Positions 43,601 through 51,336 of a stretch of 64,000 nt of DNA are shown here, piece after piece. The position numbers and the translations under genes are program-made. The first letter of the stretch is position 1, and each line of letters opens with the position of its first letter. The stretch is taken from contig CP036296.1 in assembly GCA_007751255.1 (NCBI GenBank), forward strand, positions 3,720,001 through 3,784,000, in the 5' to 3' direction. The notes under the pieces are model-generated. The model saw only the letters and a list, made by a program, of their open reading frames with translations. It was not told the origin of the DNA and did not search any database. This stretch comes from Engelhardtia mirabilis. GTDB lineage: Bacteria > Planctomycetota > UBA1135 > GCA-002686595.

Positions 43601-44254
43601 CAAGAGGGACTCGAGCAGCCGACGGGTGGCTGGCTCGACACGTTGGTGGTCGAGACTCGACTGGACGCCGCGGCGCCTTGGACTGCGGTGCCAGGCATGA
43701 CGATCGATCCGCCCTACCGCGGGGCGGGGCCGGGAACACCGAGCTACGAGTCCTGGAGCGTCGACTTCCCGCCGCTGCTCGTGCGCGAGGTACGCGTTGC
43801 CGGCCAACCGGGCGGCAGTGGCGGCTTCCTCTCGGTCGGCGAACTCGAGGCCCTCGGCCCCTGGTGGGACGCGGGCAAGTGCGGCTTCACGACCTACGGC
43901 ACCGAGTTCACCTGGAACACGCTGGTCCTCGACTCGGCCACGCCGCCGCTCCTGGGCTACCCGGGCCTGATCACTCTGAGCGGCGCGGACCCTGGCATGC
44001 CGGGTGGCCTGATGGTTGCCATCGCCCCCTTGAGCGTGCCGATCGGCCCCTTCTTCCTGTTGGTCGACCCCACGGTGTCCTTCGTCAGCCCGTTCCTGAC
44101 CGACCCCGACGGCGAGCTGGATTGGATCTACGCGCTACCGAGTGACGTCGCGCTCAGTGGCGCCACGCTGTTCCTGCAGTCCGCCGTCAAGTCGCTGTTG
44201 ATCCCCGGCGGATTGCGCTGGAGCCACGGGCTCGAGATGTCCATCTGCGAGTAG
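40640..44254 (+). CDS. secreted GSDH-like dehydrogenase with PKD and duplicated discoidin-like domains
   Basis: 1204 residues from a GTG at 40640, which gives a signal peptide (PLAAVFVVMASLAVPNSGSAS). Residues about 50-530 form a six-bladed glucose/sorbosone dehydrogenase-type propeller (TGLDYPTALATADDGTLLIA, GDRGLLGLAVHPDW, SGLRNPYRFTLRP, VQAGVDFGWPVFEG), usually PQQ-dependent. A PKD domain follows at about 535-620 (DVVFDASASSDPEGDPLSFEF). Two related beta-sandwich units, each with Q-F-D-T-x-H-N-G-D-Q-G-x-x-D-W-I-G, occupy about 750-910 and 915-1075. A C-terminal domain follows of the type repeated in secreted proteins of this organism. It probably oxidises sugars or binds them at the cell surface. 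Confidence 0.82.
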   Translation: MHRQRLDRLRPQGPLAAVFVVMASLAVPNSGSASPSVPRPTASPTPAPISPPLLSADGGDHALQASLPAHFELTAVVTGLDYPTALATADDGTLLIASKSGLVYAYRNGTLQDTTLIDLSLEVLSVGDRGLLGLAVHPDWVPDGGATSWAYLSYTASGVFGEEIGHDEDGHYSHGMLTRYRVITGPDERLAFDPASRQVLLGLRLPDGSAPDALASLHDSHSSGALRFAPDGTLLLSQGDGAHWNFDDFGSNDPEGFDDFVHPVTGLRGQLPLEQDSGAFRARDPRSLAGKLLRLDPETGYGLPSNPHWNGNPASNPSRVYASGLRNPYRFTLRPGTGSSDPADGDVGQVFIGDVGHTDFEELNVVVQAGVDFGWPVFEGTASNSPYDVFVRPGQNPLGLPDSNSPAPGPVVAPALTWSHSSLASLQPDGVHLDQAGNPGGGFIGACVILGDFYVGPDYPSQYQGELFFSDYGADWLRSARFDAAGNLSLVRDFGAGLGNVVDLRHDPLTGEVLLLELGLAPFQGRVLRLRYGANLSPVASLAADVNSGDSPLDVVFDASASSDPEGDPLSFEFDFGDGSPKVVQSGPTIAHQFTSDGFYLASVEVSDDGGLVSKAQVSIVAGSSAPVVWISSPAVGSAPSGDTALALVGGGQDPSGGDLTFDWRIDLYHDDHVHPAFWTDSQVDPSSTSTSYAIVPHAADGDLYYYRVVLTGTTGSGASASADVWSIPAGQALDPVGTGVPISRVDELTPPQPLGLGNADVEVIRDGVSPAVGSTELELQFDTEHNGDQGDDDWIGVSLAAAPVSQSRFVSLTFREGAHSAAGGWFEDPAVEVRVGTEWVPVQDLSCEPPYPGGTDPGPGFEQYVFHFTPTWGEAIRLRGKPGGSLGFVSCSELHAQLLSPEAALPQHLNLAQAGTIISSLDALSPPLPLGSGNPNPETIRNGTLPVSGSTSLHAQFDTSHNGDQGPLDWIGYAFDPPRTLERVVFQEGLEQPTGGWLDTLVVETRLDAAAPWTAVPGMTIDPPYRGAGPGTPSYESWSVDFPPLLVREVRVAGQPGGSGGFLSVGELEALGPWWDAGKCGFTTYGTEFTWNTLVLDSATPPLLGYPGLITLSGADPGMPGGLMVAIAPLSVPIGPFFLLVDPTVSFVSPFLTDPDGELDWIYALPSDVALSGATLFLQSAVKSLLIPGGLRWSHGLEMSICE

Positions 44255-44428
44255 CGCGGGCGCCGACGGAACCGACGCCAGGTAGTGCGCCGCGAGCCCG
44301 ATCGCGACGATCAGGCCCACCGCGCCCACGACTGCCAGGGGCAAACGCGTGACCGCGCGAGCGGGTCCGGTTCCGGGGCTGCGGAGCCGGCCGGGTCGCG
44401 CTGCGGGGGGTCGAGCGGAGGGCTGCAT
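44135..44428 (-). CDS. small membrane protein, doubtful
   Basis: 97 residues starting in the gap between two plus-strand genes and ending antisense to the last 120 bp of the GSDH gene. It is basic at the N-terminus, with one convincing membrane helix (LPLAVVGAVGLIVAIGLAAHYLASV) and a polar tail. No ribosome-binding site is visible, and the antisense overlap argues against it. Listed because the helix lies in the only part not covered by another gene. Confidence 0.28.
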   Translation of the reverse strand: MQPSARPPAARPGRLRSPGTGPARAVTRLPLAVVGAVGLIVAIGLAAHYLASVPSAPALLADGHLEPVAPAQSAGDQQRLDGGLQEQRGATERDVTR

Positions 44429-44517
44429 CGGCAAATACGCACTCGTATTGGGAAGACCGACCGCCGCCTTCCGCATCGATCGGCGAACCGACCACCCGAG
44501 ACCGACTAGCAAGCTCC

Positions 44518-45303
44518 ATGAAGATCCACGACCTGACACCGCTCGCCCTCCTGTTGGGGCCCTTGGTGGGCCTCGGCGCCGCCCAGACACCCTTCGCGGT
44601 CAACGTCACCGTGGGCCCCGACCCCGCTCCCCTCGGCTGTCCGGTCCAGATCACCTTCTCCAACGACCGGCCCGGCATCGCGGGCGTCTTCAACTGCTCC
44701 TACCGCGTGCTCGACGCCCAGGGCGGTCTGGTCTTCGACCCCACCTGCTCGCCGATCCTGTTCGACCTGGGGCCCTACGGCTGGCTGCCGTTCGAGTGGA
44801 ACCAGGTGGATCAGTCGGGCTCGCCGGTTCCGCCCGGTGACTATTGGGTCGAGGCGAGCTTCGAGTCCGGCGCGACCGAGCTGCACCCGGTGACCCTGGG
44901 CGGCACCGACGCCGGGCTCGTGCTGCGCGGCACCGCGACGGTGACCCAGACCTTCACCGGCGAGAACCGACCCTTCGTGCTCTGCTCGCCCCTGGACCCC
45001 GGCCGCCCCTTCTGGTTGCTCGCGGCCCTGGGTCAGTCGCCCGGGATCGCCACCTGCGGCGGCACCCTGCCGCTGACCTTGGATCCCCTTCTGCAGGCGA
45101 CGCTGGTGCCGAACTCGCTGCTGCTCGGGTCCCAGGGCAACCTCGACGGCAACGGCATGTCCATGGGCCCCAGGCTCGACCTGCCCGACGTTCCGAGCTT
45201 GGCGGGAGTTCAGTTCTCGACCGCCTTCCTGGTCCTCGACTTCCAGGCGCCGTGCGTGGTGCGGCGGGTCTCGCCTGCGCACACCATGAAGGTCCTGCCT
45301 TGA
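44518..45303 (+). CDS. secreted protein of unknown function
   Basis: 261 residues. Signal peptide (LTPLALLLGPLVGLGAAQ). The mature part is beta-rich, with eight cysteines, and divides into an FlgD/Ig-like half (GCPVQITFSNDRPG, VPPGDYWVEASF) and a C-terminal half with PFWLLAALGQSPGIATCGGTLPL, which matches the C-terminal module of the GSDH protein just upstream in style. No enzymatic motif. It ends 1 bp from the stop of the convergent ATP-grasp-like gene. Confidence 0.66.
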   Translation: MKIHDLTPLALLLGPLVGLGAAQTPFAVNVTVGPDPAPLGCPVQITFSNDRPGIAGVFNCSYRVLDAQGGLVFDPTCSPILFDLGPYGWLPFEWNQVDQSGSPVPPGDYWVEASFESGATELHPVTLGGTDAGLVLRGTATVTQTFTGENRPFVLCSPLDPGRPFWLLAALGQSPGIATCGGTLPLTLDPLLQATLVPNSLLLGSQGNLDGNGMSMGPRLDLPDVPSLAGVQFSTAFLVLDFQAPCVVRRVSPAHTMKVLP

Positions 45304-45304
45304 C

Positions 45305-46213
45305 TCACTGGTCGCGCCAGGACGCCGTGCCGAGCCACCAGCCGGTGGTGTAGCGCGCATGGAGCTCGCCCACGGCCCGCACTCGCCGACAGCCGTCCGT
45401 GTCGATCCAGCGGAAGCCGTCGACGCCCAGGGGCCCGAAGTAGCCCAGGTCCACCAGGGCCGCCGCGGCCGCGCGTAGAGCGGCGTCGAGGGCTGCGAGC
45501 TCGTCCGGCTCGAGCTCGCCCGGTCGGGCCAGTCGGGTGTGGCTCCAGGCCCCACGCGGATCGCTGACTTGCACACAGGGCTCGCCCAGACGCAATTCTC
45601 CACTCGGCCGCAGGAGACCGTGACGCGTCCACTCCAGGGCCACCTCGACCTGGGGCTCGATCCGCAGTTGGCGTCGCAGGTCATCTCCCTGGCCGCGCAC
45701 GAAGGCGCCCTCGATCCAGCGCAGGTCCGTCGCGGCGAGGGCTTGGCGCAAGCGACGCCGGCCGCGGCCCGCACCGCCGAACTCGCGCTTGGCGAGCCAC
45801 TGCGCGACGTGCGGATGGGCGCGCAGGTGGGCGTGGACCGCGGAGGGTGAGCTGGCCCAGGTCGATTCGGGCAGCGGTTCGCCCTGCGTCTCGATGCGCG
45901 AGAGGAACGAGCGCGAGTTGGCGCGCCGCAGGATCGCCATGGACGGAGCCGCGGGCGGCTCGAACCCCAGGGCCGCGAGGCTCGCCAGGGCCGACGGCGT
46001 CGGGCACCAGGCACTGGCCTCGCCCAGCCCTTCGAGCCGCGGTGGCTCGGCGCCGGGGATCAGGGGCAGGAGCGTGGCCGGCAGGATCGCCGCCAAGTGC
46101 GCTGCCTCGACTCGGACCCGCTCGGTGACTGCGGCCGAGGGCCGATAGGACCGGGGCCGCGCCAGCTCGAGTTCCGCGTCGAGGTTCAGGAGCAGGGGGC
46201 GACGTCGATCCAC
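45305..46213 (-). CDS. ATP-grasp-like protein
   Basis: 302 residues from a GTG at 46213, overlapping the DUF455 gene by 28 bp. The N-terminus LLLNLDAELELARPRSYRPS, the central VAQWLAKREFGGAGRGRRR (ATP-binding Lys region) and the C-terminal FGPLGVDGFRW with AVGELHARYTTGWW (metal-binding E-x-x-x-R-x-T-x-G) follow the ATP-grasp ligase fold. Such enzymes form amide or ester bonds with ATP. The substrate is unknown. Fixed overlap with a ferritin-like DUF455 protein suggests a shared pathway. Confidence 0.64.
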   Translation of the reverse strand: MDRRRPLLLNLDAELELARPRSYRPSAAVTERVRVEAAHLAAILPATLLPLIPGAEPPRLEGLGEASAWCPTPSALASLAALGFEPPAAPSMAILRRANSRSFLSRIETQGEPLPESTWASSPSAVHAHLRAHPHVAQWLAKREFGGAGRGRRRLRQALAATDLRWIEGAFVRGQGDDLRRQLRIEPQVEVALEWTRHGLLRPSGELRLGEPCVQVSDPRGAWSHTRLARPGELEPDELAALDAALRAAAAALVDLGYFGPLGVDGFRWIDTDGCRRVRAVGELHARYTTGWWLGTASWRDQ

Positions 46214-47004
46214 TGATCCAGCGCTTGCGAGAAATTGCGGTCGAGGCCGGCTGCCGAGCGCGCGGCCAGGGCCAGGCGCTTGCCGCGCAGGACCGCGGGC
46301 GTGAGCGGAGCGGGGAGCTGGCCGCGCCAGGTCTCGAAGTCCGCGGCGCCCTCGAAGCGCTCGAGCCAGCGCGCCGCGAAGCGCACGTGGGCGATCTCGT
46401 CGCGACCGATGCGCTCTTGGACCTGGGCCGAGGCCTCGTCCCCGACCGACCGCAGGCGCTGGGCCCAGGCCTCGGCGTGGTCCAGGTTCGCGCCCTCCAG
46501 GCCGACCCCCATCAGGGACACGAACTGGGCCGGGGTGGCGCAGCTCGGGACCCGCTCCCAGAACCAATCGCGCAGGGGAAACTCGCCGATGCGTGCGCCC
46601 AGCCGCTCGATCTGCGCCGCGAGCAATCGGGCGTGTCCCAGCTCCTCGAAGGCGATTGCGGCCAAGCCGCGCCGGAAGCGCGGCGGCGAAGTCGGAAAGG
46701 CCAGCACCGCCCAGGCCATCAGCTCCGCGGCCTGGATCTCGTGGTGCAGGAAGGTGTGCAGCAGCCGCGCGCGAGCGCGCGGGTCGGCCAGGCTCCCCGG
46801 TCGCACCGAGCGCCGGGCGCCGCGATCTTCCGGCCCCGGGCCCGGTCGTCCCGGGCCCGCCAGACGGCGCTCGGGCGGGTCGACCTCGCCGACGCGAGGC
46901 GGCCTGGCGAAGGCCAGCTTGCGTTCGAGCTCAGGCTCGAGCACGAGATCCTGGCACCAGCGCTCCAAGCTGCCGGCACGCGGCGCTCCGTCTCCGGGGT
47001 CCAT
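46186..47004 (-). CDS. DUF455 ferritin-like protein
   Basis: 272 residues from the ATG at 47004. A four-helix, ferritin-like domain with metal-ligand motifs FLHHEIQAAELMAW, AFEELGHARLL and ERIGRDEIAHVRFA, giving E-x-x-H pairs for a possible di-iron site. DUF455 proteins occur widely with unknown oxidative function; some resemble tRNA-modifying hydroxylases. The ATP-grasp gene downstream overlaps its 3' end. It is divergent from the AI-2E-type permease. Confidence 0.8.
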   Translation of the reverse strand: MDPGDGAPRAGSLERWCQDLVLEPELERKLAFARPPRVGEVDPPERRLAGPGRPGPGPEDRGARRSVRPGSLADPRARARLLHTFLHHEIQAAELMAWAVLAFPTSPPRFRRGLAAIAFEELGHARLLAAQIERLGARIGEFPLRDWFWERVPSCATPAQFVSLMGVGLEGANLDHAEAWAQRLRSVGDEASAQVQERIGRDEIAHVRFAARWLERFEGAADFETWRGQLPAPLTPAVLRGKRLALAARSAAGLDRNFSQALDQWIDVAPCS

Positions 47005-47124
47005 GGCGATCGACCTCACGCGGCGATTGTGCACGCTCGACGTCCTCCGCGCCCCGTCCGATGCAGGTCCGCCGGGAAGGTCTGGAGAAACCTCCGCCGC
47101 ACCTGCGTAGAATCCGCCGGGCCC

Positions 47125-48240
47125 ATGCAGCCGCTCAACCGTGCCACGATCGCGCTCCTGGCGATTCCCTCGATCGTCCTCCTGGGCTGGCTGCTCAAGG
47201 TGGGCGCCGGGATCATCCAGCCCCTGGTCATCGCACTGCTCCTGGCGAGCATGCTCTCGCCCGTCGTGCGCGGTCTGGCGCGCTTCCGCATCCCGCCCTT
47301 CGTCTCGGTGCTGACCATGGCCGTGCTGATCGGCTTCGGTCTGGCGCGGGTAGCGCTGATCGTGCAGGGCAACGTGGCCGAGTTCCTGGGCCAGACCGAG
47401 CGGGCGCAGATCGAGGCCGTGGGCGGACTGACCGAATCCGAGGACGCGGTCAACCGCAGCTTCGGCGGCTGGACCGCGGTCGTGAAGGACCTGGAGACAC
47501 GCATCGAGCGCTCGACGATGCCGGCCGAGGTCCAGGACTACCTCAAGGCCCAGCTGAACGAGCTCGACGCCGGTGAACTCTCGGCCCAGCTCGTAGGCAG
47601 CGGCCTGGGGATCATGCGCACGATCCTGCTGGTCGTGATCTACATGCTCTTCATCTTCGCGGAGCAGGCCGTCTTCAGACGCAAGATCCTCTCCGTGGCC
47701 GGCGACAACCGACACGCCGCGGCCACGATCCTCGACACCATCGGACGCGGCATCCAGCAGTTCCTGGGCATCAAGACGCTGATCTCGATCGCCACCGGCG
47801 CCCTGTGTTACGTGGCCCTGGTGGCCCTGCAGGTGCCCTATGCCCTCCTGTGGGGTGTGCTGACGTTCTTCCTGAACTTCATCCCCTACTTCGGCAGCCT
47901 CGCGGCCGGCACCATGCCGACCGTGACCGCCCTGGCGGTCAAGTCGAGTTGGGAGACGGCGATGATCGTGGCGGCGGTCTACTTCGCCGTGAACATCGTG
48001 CTGGGCTCGATCATCGAGCCACGCATCCTGGGTCGCGAGCTCGACCTGTCACCCCTCGTAATCATCGTCTCGGTCGTGATCTGGGGAGCGCTATGGGGCG
48101 TCGTCGGCGCCTTCCTGGCAGTGCCCATGACCGCGACGATGCAGATCGTGCTCGCCAGCAACGAGGTCACCAGACCCGTGGCGGTGCTGCTGTCTAGCGG
48201 GCCACCAAAGGGCTCGCGCCGGCTGCGACAGGCGGCCTAG
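47125..48240 (+). CDS. AI-2E/UPF0118 family membrane permease
   Basis: 371 residues, eight hydrophobic segments. Typical family stretches are IIQPLVIALLLASMLSPVV, a central amphipathic loop, GRGIQQFLGIKTLISIATGAL, FFLNFIPYFGSLAAGTMPT and the C-terminal SVVIWGALWGVVGAFLAVPM. These permeases export small molecules or act as sodium/proton antiporters; the autoinducer-2 label is only a family name. The stop codon TAG sits inside the CTAG at the left tip of a 38-bp inverted repeat. Confidence 0.85.
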   Translation: MQPLNRATIALLAIPSIVLLGWLLKVGAGIIQPLVIALLLASMLSPVVRGLARFRIPPFVSVLTMAVLIGFGLARVALIVQGNVAEFLGQTERAQIEAVGGLTESEDAVNRSFGGWTAVVKDLETRIERSTMPAEVQDYLKAQLNELDAGELSAQLVGSGLGIMRTILLVVIYMLFIFAEQAVFRRKILSVAGDNRHAAATILDTIGRGIQQFLGIKTLISIATGALCYVALVALQVPYALLWGVLTFFLNFIPYFGSLAAGTMPTVTALAVKSSWETAMIVAAVYFAVNIVLGSIIEPRILGRELDLSPLVIIVSVVIWGALWGVVGAFLAVPMTATMQIVLASNEVTRPVAVLLSSGPPKGSRRLRQAA

Positions 48241-48403
48241 TGTCCTGGATCAGGAATTCGGCGTCACTTCCCGGGCTCCGATCGCCGCTGGCGTCGCCAG
48301 CGCCTCCTCCGAGTATCGCAGCGGATACGCGTCGTCGGCGCGCCTAGCCAGCATCGATCGGACCTCCGGGCAGTGACGCCGAATTCCTGAACCAGCACAC
48401 TAG
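48237..48403. mobile_element. MITE-like element with 38-bp terminal inverted repeats
   Basis: Bases 48237-48274 and 48366-48403 are inverted repeats with three mismatches in 38, enclosing 91 bp. Both ends show CTAG, so the TA at 48238-48239 and at 48401-48402 would be the target duplication of an IS630/Tc1-mariner-type element. There is no coding capacity, so movement would need a transposase elsewhere. The internal 91 bp contain a small GCTGGC/GCCAGC hairpin. Confidence 0.78.
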
Positions 48404-48437
48404 CCGGCGTTCGTCGAGCGAACGACCCCGTTTCGAA

Positions 48438-48854
48438 TCAGTCCTCGTCCATGGCCGCGATGGGTGCCGTGTTCGGCGCGAGGAAGAAGCGTCCGACCAC
48501 CGCGTCGAATTCTTCGCCCCCCGGACGCTGCATCGTGTAGCGCCCCTCCATCGTGCCCCACTCGGTCGCGAGCGGGCAGCCGCTCATGTACTCGAACTGC
48601 TCGCCGGGCGCGAGGTCCGGGTTCTCGCCGACCACCCCGGCGCCGCGCACCTCTTCGACGTCGTTGTTCGCGTCTCGGATGATCCAGTGGCGCGAGATCA
48701 ACTTGGCGGGCACATCACCCTCGTTGCTGATCACGACGCGATAGGCGTAGACCCAGTGGTTTCGCTCGGGGTCCGACTGGGCCTCGATGTACTGGGCCGC
48801 CACGCGCACGCGGATGCCGTCGGTGGTCGTGTCTGAATGGCCTGATTCGTTCAT
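48438..48854 (-). CDS. apaG: ApaG domain protein
   Basis: 138 residues from the ATG at 48854. One fibronectin-like beta-sandwich: IRVRVAAQYIEAQSDPERNHWVYAYRV, a SRHWIIRDANN strand, GVVGENPDLAPGEQFEYMSGCPL and TMEGRYTMQ, the ApaG family signature. Linked to divalent cation efflux and Ap4A hydrolase control in enterobacteria, but the biochemical role is unclear. The start lies 34 bp after the stop of the glycosyltransferase gene. Confidence 0.9.
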   Translation of the reverse strand: MNESGHSDTTTDGIRVRVAAQYIEAQSDPERNHWVYAYRVVISNEGDVPAKLISRHWIIRDANNDVEEVRGAGVVGENPDLAPGEQFEYMSGCPLATEWGTMEGRYTMQRPGGEEFDAVVGRFFLAPNTAPIAAMDED

Positions 48855-48888
48855 GATCTCGCTCTGCGAGGGCCAGGATAGCGAGCGG

Positions 48889-50589
48889 TCAGGGCCGTCG
48901 CACGACCAGCACCGAGCTCTCCGCACGGTCGGCCACGTCCTGACCTGTTCGTCGGTCCGCGAGTTGGCGCACCTTGATCTTGACCTGCGCCCCCGCGGGG
49001 AGCGACGCCCAGACCGCCGCGGGAAGGGTCGCACGGCCGTTTTCGAAGGCCAACCCGAGGTGTTCGAAGCTGCCGCCCACCCGCGGCCCATCGACGCACC
49101 ACAGGTGGATCGACGCCCGGCCGAAGCTCGCGGGCCAGGTGAGCACCGGCGGATCGTCGCCCCCGATCCGCGCCAACTCCCCCGCCGGCTCGGCGCTGGA
49201 GGGGGTGAACAGATCGGCCACGAGGATCGCCTGGGCAGGGTCCGTGCCCGTTGGGTCGATCTGGAACAGCGCCTTGGCGCGCGCCAGACCGCCGAGGGCT
49301 GCGGCGCTCCAGGCAGCGACCAGGGCCAGGGCCAGGGGCCGTGCGAGGGATGGGACACGCTGACCCAGGGCCGCGAATCCTGCCGCCGCAAACAGCGCGA
49401 AGCCGGCGCTGCCAGCCAAGGCATAGCGTGCCTGGGGCTGGTGAAAGACGAGGTTGAAGCGCAACAAGAGGGCCATGGCCACCAAGCCCGAAGCACCCAG
49501 CAACAGGGTGGGCCCAGACTTCAGGCCGATGCGCCCCCGCCCCAGGGCCAAGCCCGCCAAGGCCAGCAGCGCTGTGCCCCCGAACAGCCACTCGATCCAA
49601 GCCGGCTGGGAAGCCGCATTCCAGCCGACCACCCCCACCGCGGACCGAAAGACCAGCACCGGCAGGGCGTAGGTGAGCTGGGTCAGGCGCGCCTCGTCGG
49701 GGACCATGTTGCTCGCGAAGGCGCGCTCGTGCACGGCGGTCGCCAGGGGTTCGCCGTAGAGCTCGAGGTTGCGCAGGATCCAGGGCAACCAGAGGGCCAC
49801 GAGCAGGGCCAGACCGAGGGCTCCCGCGACCGTCGTCTCGCGCCGCCGCTGGGGCGCGCGCCACCAGATCCAAGCCAGCGCGAGACCGAAGAGCGGCACC
49901 ACGCCCACGGCCGTGAGCTTCGTCGCCAGGGCGAGTCCGCCCAGGGCCCCCGCCGCCAGCCCCGAGAGCGGGGTGAGCCGGTTCGAGTCGACGGCGCGCA
50001 CGAGCAGCGTCAGGCAGCCCAGGATCATGGTCACCGCCAAGGCGCCGTTGTCGAGCACCGAGTGGGCGATCGACCAGCCCGGCAACAGGGCGAGGAGCAG
50101 CACGCTCAGGTCCACCGCGCCAGGCGCCCGGGGCAGGGCGCGCGCCACGAGACGACGGATCAGCACCAGGCTGACCGCGCCGCACAACACGGAGAACAGG
50201 CGCAGGCGGTGGAACCCGCGCACTTCACGCGACCGCGCGCCGACCTCGTCCCAACCGTGCTCGAAGTGTCGACCCGACACGCGCTGCGCCAGCTCGACCG
50301 ACCGCGGAGTGGGCGTCAGATCGGCGAGCCCCTGGATGCGCAGTCCGAGGGCCAGGATGCGGTAGTACAGCGCCGGATGGTGGCCCAGGTCCCCCTGGCG
50401 CCAGGCGGGGACGCCGGCCAGCTCGCCGGAGCCCTTGACCACCGGCGGCTCACCGTGCTGGATCAACTGCCACACGTAGCCCAGGTGTCCGTTCTCGTCC
50501 GGTGCTTCGAAGACCGGCGTGACGTGGGCATAGGTCCCAGCCAGAACCACGTGCACGAGCACCGCCAGCCACAGGCCGAGCCGCTTCAA
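48889..50589 (-). CDS. membrane glycosyltransferase of the GT-C/DUF2142 type
   Basis: 566 residues. The TTG start at 50589 overlaps the preceding stop (TTGA). About twelve hydrophobic segments. The first outer loop has TPVFEAPDENGHLGYVWQL, whose D-E-x-x-H pair is the acidic catalytic motif of the DUF2142/ArnT-like branch. GHHPALYY is next. The C-terminal 110 residues are a soluble beta domain. It follows a methyltransferase and a dolichyl-phosphate-mannose-type GT2 gene in one operon, which suggests surface polysaccharide or lipid decoration: the GT2 would make a lipid-linked sugar and this protein would use it. Confidence 0.74.
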   Translation of the reverse strand: MKRLGLWLAVLVHVVLAGTYAHVTPVFEAPDENGHLGYVWQLIQHGEPPVVKGSGELAGVPAWRQGDLGHHPALYYRILALGLRIQGLADLTPTPRSVELAQRVSGRHFEHGWDEVGARSREVRGFHRLRLFSVLCGAVSLVLIRRLVARALPRAPGAVDLSVLLLALLPGWSIAHSVLDNGALAVTMILGCLTLLVRAVDSNRLTPLSGLAAGALGGLALATKLTAVGVVPLFGLALAWIWWRAPQRRRETTVAGALGLALLVALWLPWILRNLELYGEPLATAVHERAFASNMVPDEARLTQLTYALPVLVFRSAVGVVGWNAASQPAWIEWLFGGTALLALAGLALGRGRIGLKSGPTLLLGASGLVAMALLLRFNLVFHQPQARYALAGSAGFALFAAAGFAALGQRVPSLARPLALALVAAWSAAALGGLARAKALFQIDPTGTDPAQAILVADLFTPSSAEPAGELARIGGDDPPVLTWPASFGRASIHLWCVDGPRVGGSFEHLGLAFENGRATLPAAVWASLPAGAQVKIKVRQLADRRTGQDVADRAESSVLVVRRP

Positions 50590-51323
50590 CGCACCACGGG
50601 TCGAGCCAGGGCGAGCAACGAGACGCCCAGGGGCAAGTTGCGGTCGACGACCCAGTGCCGCTCCACGGCGAAGGTGTGGTAGAGCAGCTGCTCGAGGGGC
50701 CGCGGCAGTCGCAAGCCCAGGTCCGAGCCGCCGGAGTGGGCCCGATCGAGCAGCGGGCGCATGGCCAGGCGCAGGGCCAGGATCGGCGCGAAGAGCAGTG
50801 AGTTGAAGTACGTCAGGCGCTCGAGCTCGAAGCCGGCCGCACGCAGTTTCTGCGCCAGCTCGCGGCGCCCGTAACGGCGGTGGTGCATGGCCAGCACGTC
50901 CTGCCGCCCCCACAACAACTGGAGCGCCGGGACGCTGAGCAGCAGCTTGCCGTCGTCCGCCAGCAGCCGGCGCCATTCGGACAGCGCCGCGGTCTCCGCT
51001 TCCAGGTGTTCGAGCACGTCGAGGGCCGCGATCAACTGGAAGGAGCCGTCGGCGAAGGGCGCGGCCGTGGCATCGCCGCGCACAGGCGTGGCCCCCTTCG
51101 CGGCGCAGTTCTGCAGGGACCCGGCGGCCACATCCAGGGTCACGACTCGCCCCCGCGGCGCCAGGACCGGCAGGTTGACGCCCGATCCCGGCCCGACGTC
51201 GAGAATGCGTGCATTGGGCCCCAGGGGCACGCGCCCGTCGAGGACGTCGTCGAAGATCGCGCGGCGGGCCCGGAACCACCAGTGGTCCGGATCGTCGTGC
51301 TCCTGGTGAACGACTGCTTCCAA
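50586..51323 (-). CDS. SAM-dependent methyltransferase
   Basis: 245 residues from a TTG at 51323, with AAGGG nine bases upstream and 13 bp after the GT2 stop. It begins with the HDDPDHWWFRARR helix typical of glycosylation-operon methyltransferases. Motif I is ILDVGPGSGVN, motif II VVTLDVAA, and LIAALDVLEHLE and LLADDGKLLLSVPA follow. No membrane segment except a weak hydrophobic C-terminus. The likely substrate is a sugar or polyprenyl lipid made by the neighbouring enzymes. Confidence 0.82.
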   Translation of the reverse strand: MEAVVHQEHDDPDHWWFRARRAIFDDVLDGRVPLGPNARILDVGPGSGVNLPVLAPRGRVVTLDVAAGSLQNCAAKGATPVRGDATAAPFADGSFQLIAALDVLEHLEAETAALSEWRRLLADDGKLLLSVPALQLLWGRQDVLAMHHRRYGRRELAQKLRAAGFELERLTYFNSLLFAPILALRLAMRPLLDRAHSGGSDLGLRLPRPLEQLLYHTFAVERHWVVDRNLPLGVSLLALARPVVR

Positions 51324-51336
51324 GGTCGTGGGCCCT

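Noticed and set aside
44255-44517. tRNA or other structured RNA in the gap before the secreted-protein gene; the same check was made in other gaps.
   Set aside because: No cloverleaf with T-loop GTTCGA-type sequence could be found by eye; a covariance-model scan would be decisive.
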